A DNA stretch of 17,002 nucleotides, taken from contig JAEDCT010000030.1 of NCBI GenBank assembly GCA_016294035.1, positions 1-17,002 of the forward strand, in the 5' to 3' direction. The notes beneath the pieces were generated by a model. It made no database searches. It had not been told where the DNA came from and worked only from the letters and a program-made list of their open reading frames with translations. This document shows, piece by piece, positions 1 to 7,283 of the stretch (the first letter of the stretch is position 1; each line of letters opens with the position of its first letter). The position numbers and the translations under genes are program-made. Source of the stretch: Treponema sp. GTDB lineage: Bacteria; Spirochaetota; Spirochaetia; Treponematales; Treponemataceae.

Positions 1-74
1 TTCTTAAATTTTAAATACTATTCACTTTAAAAGTATTTTAAATGCGGAGACCCTGTTCCCTTTCCCAGAAAACC

Positions 75-103
75 TTGACAAATGTATAATTTAAGTTTAC
101 TCT
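75..103 (+). promoter_or_regulatory. Putative sigma70-type promoter of the ADH-like gene
   Basis: A perfect -35 TTGACA (75-80) is followed after 17 nt by TACTCT (98-103), a poor -10 that keeps the key A2 and T6. A perfect TATAAT also lies at 85-90 but has no -35 at the right distance. Either choice gives a short leader carrying the AAAGGA ribosome site at 121-126. Called by eye. Confidence 0.4.
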
Positions 104-133
104 TTGATGGCAATTATTTTAAAGGAATTATAC

Positions 134-1285
134 ATGTCTGAGCAGGTTTTATCCACAAAAGCAGTTTATTTTGGTACAGATTCAAGAAAAAAACTTGTAG
201 AAGAGCTTAAATCACGTGATTATCAGCGAATTCTCCTTGTTTGTGCAGAAGGAAAGGAATCTTTTACCGCATCAAAGCAGGTTACCACACTTTTTGCTCA
301 GAACAGAATTGTCTATCAGATTTTCTACAAGTCATATAAACCTGCTACATATACAGAAGCCAGAAGCCTGTCTGACATGATTTGCAGTTTCAGGGCTGAT
401 GCTGTTGTTGCTCTTGGATCTTCCGGAGCAATGGATGTTTCAAAGGCTGCCTGTGTTCTTGCTGCAAATCCTGAAATCAAGGATCTGAGAAAATCAACAA
501 TTACCCGCGCAAAGGTTAATGGTGTTCCATTATTTGAAATATTGGTTTCACCAGCAAGCCCTCGTGATTTTTCATATGTAAGTATCATTGAGGATGATGC
601 AGGCCGCAGAAAGATTGTTTATCGGGAGCCAATGGCTGTTCCTCAGATTATTGTCTGGGATGACAAGGTTAATGATGCAGCTCTTTCTGTGAATTATCCG
701 TATTTTGCTGTTGCTTCTCTTGCTCATGCAATCGAGTCTTACGTTTCAAAGAATTCCTGGGCTGTTTCCGATTCCTATGCACTTCAGGCTATTTCTCTTA
801 TTGGTCAGAACCTGTCTGGTGCAGTTAAGGGTAATGCAAAGTCAAGGGAAAATGTAGTTTACGGCCAGTATCTTGCAGGGCTTTCATATTCATGTTCAGG
901 TGCAGGTGCCTTGACAGCCGCAGCAAATGCTTTTGAGGCAAGCTGTGGAATTGATTCCTTCCGTACTATTCCCTACATGTTTGCTGAAGTCCTTAGGTTT
1001 ATTTCTCCATCAACTGGAACAAAATTCAGGGATGTTGCAATTGCCCTTGGTGCAAAAGTGTCTCCAACTGCAACGCCAGATTCCTCTAGAAAGGCTTGTG
1101 TTGCTGCCATTGAAAAAATAATCAAGGAACTTGGTCTTGCAAAGAAAAAAATTGAGGGGATTGAAATTTCCAAGGACGATATGTCTGTTGCCGCTGACAA
1201 TGCTCTCAAGGATCCGGAAATGGAATGTAGCCCAAAGGCTTTGAACAAGAAGAAAATTACGGACCTGCTGAAACTTGTCTGCTAG
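134..1285 (+). CDS. Iron-containing alcohol dehydrogenase-fold protein, metal site degenerate
   Basis: Protein of 383 aa with the dehydroquinate synthase-like / group III (iron) alcohol dehydrogenase fold, about the family's usual length. Normal members are NAD(P)-dependent and hold Fe or Zn with one Asp and three His. The family is visible in ALGSSGAMDVSK (about 93-104), which aligns with the nucleotide loop ALGGGSPIDAAK, and in LAHAIESYVS (about 196-205), which aligns with the LTHAIEAYVS helix. Only that helix His is kept: the Asp before it is Ala, and the segment GAGALTAAANAF (about 256-267) replaces GAVHALAHQL, so both His are gone; the later PHG His is also missing. The glycine loop is GSSG, not GGGS. 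I start at ATG 134 because AAAGGA (121-126) sits 7 nt upstream; TTG 104 and ATG 107 lack such a site. It may be a metal-free enzyme or a non-catalytic protein; the substrate is unknown. Confidence 0.8.
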   Translation: MSEQVLSTKAVYFGTDSRKKLVEELKSRDYQRILLVCAEGKESFTASKQVTTLFAQNRIVYQIFYKSYKPATYTEARSLSDMICSFRADAVVALGSSGAMDVSKAACVLAANPEIKDLRKSTITRAKVNGVPLFEILVSPASPRDFSYVSIIEDDAGRRKIVYREPMAVPQIIVWDDKVNDAALSVNYPYFAVASLAHAIESYVSKNSWAVSDSYALQAISLIGQNLSGAVKGNAKSRENVVYGQYLAGLSYSCSGAGALTAAANAFEASCGIDSFRTIPYMFAEVLRFISPSTGTKFRDVAIALGAKVSPTATPDSSRKACVAAIEKIIKELGLAKKKIEGIEISKDDMSVAADNALKDPEMECSPKALNKKKITDLLKLVC

Positions 1286-1307
1286 TCGTCTATTTGTTTT
1301 TCGATTT

Positions 1308-1342
1308 ATGCCCCGGAGATTTTTTCTGGGGTATTTTTTTTT
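1308..1342 (+). terminator. Intrinsic terminator of the ADH-like gene
   Basis: GCCCCGGA (1310-1317) pairs with TTCTGGGG and the next U (1324-1332), with a few G-U pairs. A run of nine T follows (1334-1342) and overlaps the stop codon of the converging prmC gene. Read on the minus strand the hairpin has no U-run, so it serves the plus strand only. Confidence 0.75.
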
Positions 1343-2252
1343 AGATTTTTCCACTAACGTTTCTTAGATCCCCTTCAAGGTCCACGTAGGTCTTTACATC
1401 CCTGAATCCGATTTTTTCCATCAGGCATGCTGTTTCCATGGCATTATACTCTCCTGTTTCAAGAATCAGCATTCCGTTTTCAGTTAAATGTGACTTTGCC
1501 TGTGAAACAAGGTTCCTGATGATTTCAAGACCGTCTTTTGTTCCGCTTGGATTTCCTTCAATATCTATGTCACCATCCAGCGCAAGTCTTGGCTCATTTC
1601 GGCCGTCTTTCAGAAGTTCTGTTGTCTGGTCGCAGGGAACATAAGGTGGGTTTGACACAATAAGGTCAAAAGATTTGTCTTTAAGGTTTTTAAACAGGTT
1701 TGTGCTAACAAAAGTAAGTTTTGATAATGTTTCAGGATCAAGAATCCTTCTGGCGTTTTCCTGTGCTATATCCAGAGCCTTATTGCTTATGTCTGCAAGA
1801 GTAAACTTTGGATTTGATTCTCCGGGTGAGTGTAAATCTTTCAGTGTTTTTAGAATGCTTATTGCAACACATCCGCTTCCCGTGCACATATCAAGAATGT
1901 TCAGCGTGTGGTCAGATTTGTCCTGAAGGCATCTGATGATTTCAATGGAATTTTCCACAAGAACTTCTGTGTCCGGTTTTGGAATGAGTACATCCGGCGA
2001 TACCATAAAGTCGATTCCATAGAATTCCTTGTGGCCGGTTATGTATGCAATGGGAAGTCCTGTCTTTCTGAGGCTGATTGATTTCTTCAGCTGTGATTCC
2101 TGTTCTTCGGAAAGTTCCTCGTCCCTGTGGAAAAGAATGTAGGATCTGTCTTTCTTTAAGATCCACTGCATCAATACTTCAACATCAAGAAATGGAGAAG
2201 GTGAGCCTGAAAGTTCTTTGATTGATTGAATCTTGAATTGCTGAAAAGTCAT
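1341..2252 (-). CDS. prmC: Peptide chain release factor N5-glutamine methyltransferase
   Basis: PrmC (HemK), 303 aa, transfers a methyl group from S-adenosylmethionine to the Gln of the GGQ motif of release factors, which speeds peptide release. Visible are the N-terminal helical domain, the segment ITGHKEFYG...VLIPKPDTEVLVE typical of PrmC (with PKPDTE where PRPDTE is usual), SAM motif I LDMCTGSGCVAISI, and the catalytic SNPPYVPC, whose NPPY binds the target glutamine. It lies 89 nt downstream of prfA, its substrate, on the same strand, a common bacterial pairing. The start ATG (2252-2250) has no Shine-Dalgarno: it is preceded directly by the heptamer-like block GAATTGTGAATTATTAAA plus one base, the same arrangement seen before miaB. 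Length is normal. Confidence 0.95.
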   Translation of the reverse strand: MTFQQFKIQSIKELSGSPSPFLDVEVLMQWILKKDRSYILFHRDEELSEEQESQLKKSISLRKTGLPIAYITGHKEFYGIDFMVSPDVLIPKPDTEVLVENSIEIIRCLQDKSDHTLNILDMCTGSGCVAISILKTLKDLHSPGESNPKFTLADISNKALDIAQENARRILDPETLSKLTFVSTNLFKNLKDKSFDLIVSNPPYVPCDQTTELLKDGRNEPRLALDGDIDIEGNPSGTKDGLEIIRNLVSQAKSHLTENGMLILETGEYNAMETACLMEKIGFRDVKTYVDLEGDLRNVSGKI

Positions 2253-2341
2253 TTTTAATAATTCACAATTCGTAATTCACAATGTACAATTAATTATATG
2301 AGTGCTGACTGCGAATTGCACATTGCGAATTGCATAATAAA
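2253..2341 (-). repeat. Degenerate heptamer-repeat spacer between prfA and prmC
   Basis: Read on the minus (coding) strand, this spacer is made of decayed 7-mers: GCAATTC, GCAATGT, GCAATTC, GCAGTCA, GCACTCA, then TAATTGT, ACATTGT, GAATTAC, GAATTGT, GAATTAT. It is the same family as the clean arrays at 9002-10576 but carries more substitutions and at least one phase slip. The G-bearing strand is again the coding strand of the genes next to it. Confidence 0.65.
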
Positions 2342-3418
2342 CTATTTGTCCAGTTCGTTGAACTGTTCTTCCTTTGCGTAAACATTAAGTGCATCAAGCA
2401 TTTCATCCATGTTTCCCATCATGAATCCCGGAAGGTTGTGAACGCTCAGGTTGATTCTGTGGTCTGTGATTCTGTCCTGAGGATAGTTGTATGTGCGGAT
2501 TTTTTCTGAACGATCTCCGTTTCCAACCATGCTCTTTCTTTGTGCAGAACGCTCAGCATCTTTTTTGCTCTGTTCAAGGTCGAATAGTCTTGCACGCAGA
2601 ACAGACCATGCCTTTTCCTTGTTCTTTATCTGGCTTTTCTGATCCTGCTGGATAACTACGATTCCAGTAGGAATGTGTGTGAGTCGGACAGCTGAGTCCG
2701 TTGTATTAACACACTGTCCACCAGGTCCGCCGGCACGCATGACGTCTACTCTTACGTCACCCGGATTGATATGGATGTCAGTTTCCTCAGCTTCTGGCAA
2801 AACTGCAACTGTAGCTGTTGAAGTCTGGAGTCTTCCCTGGCTTTCCGTTGCTGGAACTCTCTGAACACGGTGAACTCCCGATTCCCAGCGGATTGTTCCG
2901 TATACAAAGTTACCTGAAATTGAAGTTACAATTTTGTTGAATCCTCCAACTTCAGTTTCCTGAGCTTCCATTGTTTCTGTTTTCCATCCTTTTCTTTCTG
3001 CAAGATGAATGTACATTTCCCAAAGGTCACGAACAAACAAAGATGCTTCGTCTCCACCGGCAGCAGAACGAATTTCAAGAATGATGTTCTTTTCATCAAG
3101 GGGATCAGGAGGAATAAGCTTAATCTTAATTTGTTCCTCAAGCTGAGGTTTCTTTTCTTCAAGTTCCTTCAGTTCTTCACGTGCCATTTCCTTCATGTCT
3201 ACATCATCTTCTGCAGTGATCATTTCTGTGGCATCTTTGATACCTGCAAGAACTTTTTTGTATTCTTCATAAAGTGCGCAAACATCTGTAAGATATCCGT
3301 TTTCACGCATTGTGTCCTTGTATTTTTTCTGGTCTTTGACAAGTTCCGGATCCATAATAAGATCCTGGATTTCCTTGAGTCTTGTTTCACATTCGTCTAG
3401 TTTTTTTATTAAATCCAT
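2342..3418 (-). CDS. prfA: Peptide chain release factor 1
   Basis: RF1, 358 aa, reads UAA and UAG in the ribosomal A site and triggers hydrolysis of peptidyl-tRNA. The RF1 anticodon-like motif PAT is present in VQRVPATESQGR, which separates it from RF2 (SPF). The catalytic loop reads GGPGGQCVNTTDSAVR: the GGQ is intact, but Cys follows it where many bacteria have His. The N-terminal coiled helices begin MDLIKKLDECETRLKEIQD. I start at ATG 3418; an in-frame ATG at 3454 adds 12 residues with no similarity to RF1 and would lie upstream of the predicted promoter's transcription start. No Shine-Dalgarno precedes 3418, and the -10 box ends 7 nt upstream, so the mRNA may be leaderless. prmC follows and modifies this protein. 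Confidence 0.96.
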   Translation of the reverse strand: MDLIKKLDECETRLKEIQDLIMDPELVKDQKKYKDTMRENGYLTDVCALYEEYKKVLAGIKDATEMITAEDDVDMKEMAREELKELEEKKPQLEEQIKIKLIPPDPLDEKNIILEIRSAAGGDEASLFVRDLWEMYIHLAERKGWKTETMEAQETEVGGFNKIVTSISGNFVYGTIRWESGVHRVQRVPATESQGRLQTSTATVAVLPEAEETDIHINPGDVRVDVMRAGGPGGQCVNTTDSAVRLTHIPTGIVVIQQDQKSQIKNKEKAWSVLRARLFDLEQSKKDAERSAQRKSMVGNGDRSEKIRTYNYPQDRITDHRINLSVHNLPGFMMGNMDEMLDALNVYAKEEQFNELDK

Positions 3419-3425
3419 ATAAAAA

Positions 3426-3454
3426 AATATATATTTTTTAGTGCAAAAAATCAA
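3426..3454 (-). promoter_or_regulatory. Putative prfA promoter giving a leaderless mRNA
   Basis: On the minus strand, -35 TTGATT (3454-3449), a 17-nt spacer, and -10 TATATT (3431-3426). The ATG of prfA starts 8 nt after the -10, so transcription would begin at or within about 2 nt of the start codon. Surrounding DNA is very AT-rich, which raises the chance of a false match. Confidence 0.45.
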
Positions 3455-3481
3455 TTAACATGAGTAACTGAAAACCCATGT
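3445..3481 (-). terminator. Weak possible terminator downstream of rarA
   Basis: On the minus strand ACATGGG (3481-3475) pairs with CTCATGT (3464-3458), 7 bp with one G-U and a 10-nt loop. The tract TAATTGATTTTTT follows. The stem is short and the U-run interrupted, so it may only partly separate rarA from prfA. Confidence 0.3.
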
Positions 3482-3525
3482 ATAGCAGCAAATTGAATTT
3501 GATTCGAAAGAAAACAATGTATGTT

Positions 3526-5886
3526 TTATTTGTTCCAGATTACAAGAATGCAGTTGCGTGTTTTCCAGTTTATGGTTTTGTTCTGTACTGAATCGGCAAA
3601 AAGCTGAGTGAACCTGGCAAACTCATTGCTTCCGATTTTTGAGGAAATGAATTGTGCATAGGCTGACTTGCTGGTGTCAAACCATCGGTTGTACTCGTCC
3701 TGGCTAATTCTTCTTTTTTCATTGATCATGAAAGTTCTTGCTGCACAGTTCAGACTTGCGTTTTCAATTGTTTTGACTGCAGTTTTTTCATTCCAGTTGA
3801 AAAGACTGTTTTCTTTGCTTGAAAAGAAATCTGTTTCAGCACTTTCAGTTTTTTCTATGATCTGAGTGTCTTCATCAGATAGAGTACCTTCTGGAATAAT
3901 GTCCCTAACAAGTAGGCTAAGGTGCTGTGCGCTTGAAGGAATTCTCTGACTGACAATTATTTTTGCATGTTGGCTTAGATGTTCTTTGATGTTGAGAATG
4001 ATTTTAGAGAAATTTTCAATGTCTTTTGTGCTTGTAAAAATGTCGCGGGCAAAGATTCTGTCATATTCAACATCACCTGTTGTTTCCAGAAGTTTCCTTA
4101 CATCATTGAGTTCAAAAATGTTTCCATCAAAAGGGAAGAGTCCAGGCTTGTCTATGTCATTGAGTGTAGATGAATATTTTTCCAGTGTTTCAATGGCTTT
4201 CTGGTTTCTGCAGATTCCGCATGTCAAACCTTCGGGAGTCGATCTTACAATATCAAAAATCATGAGTCCGTCATCAGCATTTAATATGAGACATCTGTGG
4301 TGGCGCAAAAGTTCAGCACTTTCCTTCATGGCATTTCTAATCTTCATGAGTACTTCGGCCTTGTTTAAGTCTGTCCGTGCTTTCCACAGGTTTTCTGCCC
4401 TTTCAAGAATTCTTGTCTTGCCTTTGTCTTCCTGGGTGAAGGTAAGATTTTCTTCGGTTTTTTTGAATCCGTTGAAATGACCTGTTGCGTTCCACCAGTC
4501 AGTCATTGGGTTTACCACCAGGTTTTTCATTGCGTTTTCTTGTTCAACGGTTCTTTCAAGTATTGCGGCAATTTGTGTTTCCCTGCGTGAGATTACTTCG
4601 TCTCTGATTGTTTTTTCATATCCCTGGTCACTTGGTGTGTAGAAGACTCTTCCGCTAAGACTGTCCGGGAGATACTGCTGTGCAACCCAGTGGTCGCGGT
4701 ATGCATGAGGATAGAGGTATCCCTTTCCGTGACCGAAGCCTTCTGCGTCGCGGTTATTGTCCCGCAGGTGGTTTGGAACATCTGCATCTTCTTTTTCAAC
4801 TGCGCTCATTGCATCAAAGAAGGCCATGCTTGAATTTGATTTTGGTGCAGTAGCCAGGTATAAGGCGGCATGAGCAAGAAAATAGTTGCCCTCCGGAAAT
4901 CCAACTCTGTCAAATGCCTGGGCACAGCTTTCAACTACTGATATTGCGTGGGGGTCAGCAAGTCCTGTATCCTCGCAGGAACTGATAAGCATTCTTCTGA
5001 AAATAAAGTGAGGGTCTTCGCCGGCTTTTACCATTCTTGAAAGCCAGTAGCATGCTGCATCGGGGTCTCGTCCCCTGAGACTTTTTATGAATGCTGAAAT
5101 AATGTCATAATGGTAGTCTCCATCCCTATCGTAAAGCACTACCTTTTTCTGTATGGATTCTTCGGCTGTTTCCCTGCTGATGTAAATTGTTTCTCCCGGT
5201 TCTGGAGGCCAGCTTTCGGGTGTTGTTTCTACGGCAAGTTCCAGGGCGTTCAAAAGGGATCTGCAGTCTCCGTTGGATGTTTCGACCAGGTGTTCAAGAG
5301 CACCATCTTCAAATTCGATTTTCCAGTTACCGTAACCTCTTTCCCTGTCTGCAAATGCCTGCATTGCGGCTTTGGTAAGGTCTTCCTTTGTCAGCTGTTT
5401 TAACTGGAACACGCGGCTTCTTGAAACGAGGGCCTTGTTGACTTCAAAGAACGGATTTTCAGTTGTTGCACCAATAAGTATTATTGTTCCGTTTTCAACC
5501 CACGGAAGAAGGGCATCCTGCTGGCTTTTGTTCCATCTGTGAACTTCATCAACAAAGAGAATTGTTTTTCTGCCGTAAAAATTTTTCTGGTTTTCGGCTT
5601 CTTTTATTGCATCCCTTATATTTGCAACTCCAGTCAGGACTGCATTCAATGTAATGAAATTTGAACTTGTGTGGTTTGCTATGACCCTTGCCAGAGTTGT
5701 TTTTCCTGTTCCTGGTGGGCCATAGAATATGACTGATGTGAGCTGGTCTGCTTGAATTGCCCTTCTCAACAGGCGTCCCTTCCCAACAATATGATCCTGT
5801 CCAATGTATTCGTCCAGGTTTCTTGGTCTCATGCGTGAGGCAAGAGGTTCATGCTGGGGTTTGCTGGTATCAAACAAGTCGGGCAT
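3526..5886 (-). CDS. rarA: RarA/MgsA AAA+ ATPase fused to a C-terminal methyltransferase-like domain
   Basis: A 786-aa protein. Residues 1 to about 430 are the replication-associated recombination protein RarA (MgsA), a AAA+ clamp-loader relative that acts at stalled forks. Visible are Walker A GPPGTGKT (56-63), Walker B ILFVDEVH (109-116), sensor-1 GATTENP (139-145) and an arginine-finger segment SRSRVF (155-160), followed by the conserved tail with DADVPNHLRD and YLYPHAYRDHWVAQQYLP. Stand-alone RarA ends near 440 aa; this one continues for about 340 more. RCLILNADDGLMIFDI (531-546), followed by TCGICRNQKAIETL, resembles motif I and the strand after it of a Rossmann methyltransferase, without a clear catalytic motif. 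RarA with an extra C-terminal domain of unknown role is known, notably in cyanobacteria. The ATG lies 5 nt after the stop of the upstream lipoprotein gene, so the two are probably co-translated. Confidence 0.92.
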   Translation of the reverse strand: MPDLFDTSKPQHEPLASRMRPRNLDEYIGQDHIVGKGRLLRRAIQADQLTSVIFYGPPGTGKTTLARVIANHTSSNFITLNAVLTGVANIRDAIKEAENQKNFYGRKTILFVDEVHRWNKSQQDALLPWVENGTIILIGATTENPFFEVNKALVSRSRVFQLKQLTKEDLTKAAMQAFADRERGYGNWKIEFEDGALEHLVETSNGDCRSLLNALELAVETTPESWPPEPGETIYISRETAEESIQKKVVLYDRDGDYHYDIISAFIKSLRGRDPDAACYWLSRMVKAGEDPHFIFRRMLISSCEDTGLADPHAISVVESCAQAFDRVGFPEGNYFLAHAALYLATAPKSNSSMAFFDAMSAVEKEDADVPNHLRDNNRDAEGFGHGKGYLYPHAYRDHWVAQQYLPDSLSGRVFYTPSDQGYEKTIRDEVISRRETQIAAILERTVEQENAMKNLVVNPMTDWWNATGHFNGFKKTEENLTFTQEDKGKTRILERAENLWKARTDLNKAEVLMKIRNAMKESAELLRHHRCLILNADDGLMIFDIVRSTPEGLTCGICRNQKAIETLEKYSSTLNDIDKPGLFPFDGNIFELNDVRKLLETTGDVEYDRIFARDIFTSTKDIENFSKIILNIKEHLSQHAKIIVSQRIPSSAQHLSLLVRDIIPEGTLSDEDTQIIEKTESAETDFFSSKENSLFNWNEKTAVKTIENASLNCAARTFMINEKRRISQDEYNRWFDTSKSAYAQFISSKIGSNEFARFTQLFADSVQNKTINWKTRNCILVIWNK

Positions 5887-5891
5887 AGGAT

Positions 5892-7094
5892 TTAGTTTCC
5901 ATCTTTATTCCAGATTAACTTTGCCGGATAGTAAGCGTATAGTCCTGTGTCATCCCATGAGTCTGAACTTGATCCAATGGATCCGTAGATTGTGGATGCG
6001 CAATATTCATCGGTTCCAGATGAAATGTCTCCGCTTTCTTTTTTGTTCGGATTCAAAACGTAAACCATGTATACATATTCAGAAATGATGGAGCCTCCGT
6101 TGTTCTGGAATGAAAGTCTGTTTCCATAGGGAAGACCGGATTCAAGCAATGGAACTCGCTTGAGCCCTGATGCTGTGCCCAGAAGAATGAAGTCACTGGT
6201 CTTTGCAATACTGAAAATGCTTCCTGCATCTGTTGCAACTGTTGTTACTGTTTTGTCCTTTGCCATGCAGAAAATCTGGGATCCGCCATAAGACTGTTCC
6301 TTGTAAGTGTATGAATATGTGAAGTAAAGGAATTTATCTCCTGCTGTCAGACCGTAATACTTTGAGAAGAATGTCTCGTCGTTGAAATATATGGCCTTGA
6401 TTGTTTCGCCTTCAGTTGTTCCTGGAAGAAGGTTTTCACTTGGTGGTTCAATCTTTGTTGGGGCAGAGCTTCCGTTAAGTTCATAAATTCCATACTTTCC
6501 TGATGATGGATTGAAAATTGTGGCGTATGCCTTTCTTTTTGACAAATCATGGGTGTATGACTTGTCCGGATTTTCTGTCACATTGTCATACTGGTTGTCA
6601 TAAAGGGCTTTTATCAGCAGATAGTCGTATTGCGAATTTGTGATTGCTGTTGTGTCAACAATGGTCCATTTGATAGTGTTCTGTTGTTTTTCGCCTGAAA
6701 AAAGAATGGCAGAGGTTGGAGCATTGTCTCCGTCGTCATTTTCATCCCAGGTATAAGTCAATGCATAGAGGTAGTTTTCATCAGATGCAATAAGATATGT
6801 TGTTGGGCTTTGATTTCCCTTTATGGCAGCTTCAGGAGTTCCAATATTTACCCACTGATGATTGTATAGGTTTGTGTAGGTTGAAGGCTGATTTGTTTTG
6901 GCGTAGATACTTCCGTTTGCTGTCAAAATCCATTCCTTGTAGACAACCATGTTCATGATGTCTCCCTGAAGAATTGACTTGTCCAGGGCAACTTCTTTTT
7001 CAATCATTCCAAACAAGTCATCATGGCATGATGTGAATGCAATTGAAAGTGCTGCAAGAAAAATGGCTGATATTTTTGCTATTGTTTTTTTCAT
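5892..7094 (-). CDS. Lipoprotein of unknown function
   Basis: A 400-aa protein I do not recognise. The N-terminus is a clear type II signal peptide: MKKT, a hydrophobic stretch (ISAIFLAALSIAF), then the lipobox with Cys at 23 (AFTSC), so the mature protein should be lipidated and exported. The rest has no membrane helix. It is rich in Thr, Ser, Tyr and Asn, with short strand-like stretches (NYLYALTYTW, KFLYFTYSYTY, DFILLGTASGLKRVPL) that could be blades of a beta-propeller; this is a guess from texture, not a motif match. A good ribosome site GGGAG lies just upstream of the ATG. The gene ends 5 nt before rarA, which suggests one transcript, although a cell-surface lipoprotein and a fork-repair ATPase have no obvious common job. 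Confidence 0.8.
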   Translation of the reverse strand: MKKTIAKISAIFLAALSIAFTSCHDDLFGMIEKEVALDKSILQGDIMNMVVYKEWILTANGSIYAKTNQPSTYTNLYNHQWVNIGTPEAAIKGNQSPTTYLIASDENYLYALTYTWDENDDGDNAPTSAILFSGEKQQNTIKWTIVDTTAITNSQYDYLLIKALYDNQYDNVTENPDKSYTHDLSKRKAYATIFNPSSGKYGIYELNGSSAPTKIEPPSENLLPGTTEGETIKAIYFNDETFFSKYYGLTAGDKFLYFTYSYTYKEQSYGGSQIFCMAKDKTVTTVATDAGSIFSIAKTSDFILLGTASGLKRVPLLESGLPYGNRLSFQNNGGSIISEYVYMVYVLNPNKKESGDISSGTDEYCASTIYGSIGSSSDSWDDTGLYAYYPAKLIWNKDGN

Positions 7095-7149
7095 GTTGGT
7101 CTCCCAAAAAAAGTCAAGAAGATTGTTTCAACAATCGATTGTCTTTTTA

Positions 7150-7273
7150 TGCTGTTCCGTAATGTAATGAACTCGCAGCGCAAGCTCCCAGCGGGAACAG
7201 CAGTTCAATAATAAGTTTGCAACGCAAACTTCAGGTAAGATGAATCCGCGCTATTTTAGCGGTTTTATCTTAC
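7150..7273. repeat. Cluster of small palindromes between two exported-protein genes
   Basis: Within 124 nt there are: a 9-bp inverted repeat TGCTGTTCC (7150-7158) / GGAACAGCA (7194-7202); GAACT (7169-7173) / AGTTC (7202-7206); a mini-hairpin around loop AGC at 7184-7198; a perfect 8-bp stem AAGTTTGC (7213-7220) / GCAAACTT (7224-7231) with a 3-nt loop; and a longer hairpin GTAAGAT...ATCTTAC (7235-7273) with an inner CCGC/GCGG. No U-run follows any of them on the minus strand, so they are not typical terminators. They may be REP-like interspersed palindromes or mRNA-stabilising 3' structures for the barrel gene. Confidence 0.6.
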
Positions 7274-7283
7274 ATTCCTGTCC

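Noticed and set aside
13..38. Hairpin AAATACT / AGTATTT near the left edge
   Set aside because: Seven AT-rich pairs with no proper U-run; could be the tail of an unseen upstream gene but cannot be supported.
104..133. Upstream TTG/ATG starts for the ADH-like gene
   Set aside because: They add 9-10 residues without family similarity, while ATG 134 has AAAGGA at proper spacing.
1308..1342. Bidirectional terminator also serving prmC
   Set aside because: On the minus strand the hairpin is followed by ATAAATCG, without a U-run.
3419..3454. N-terminal extension of RF1 from ATG 3454
   Set aside because: Twelve residues unlike RF1, and translated across the predicted promoter.
3986..4480. Plus-strand open frame of 164 codons opposite rarA
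   Set aside because: No ribosome site or recognisable protein; it is the antisense shadow of the rarA coding sequence, like the other long frames opposite genes.
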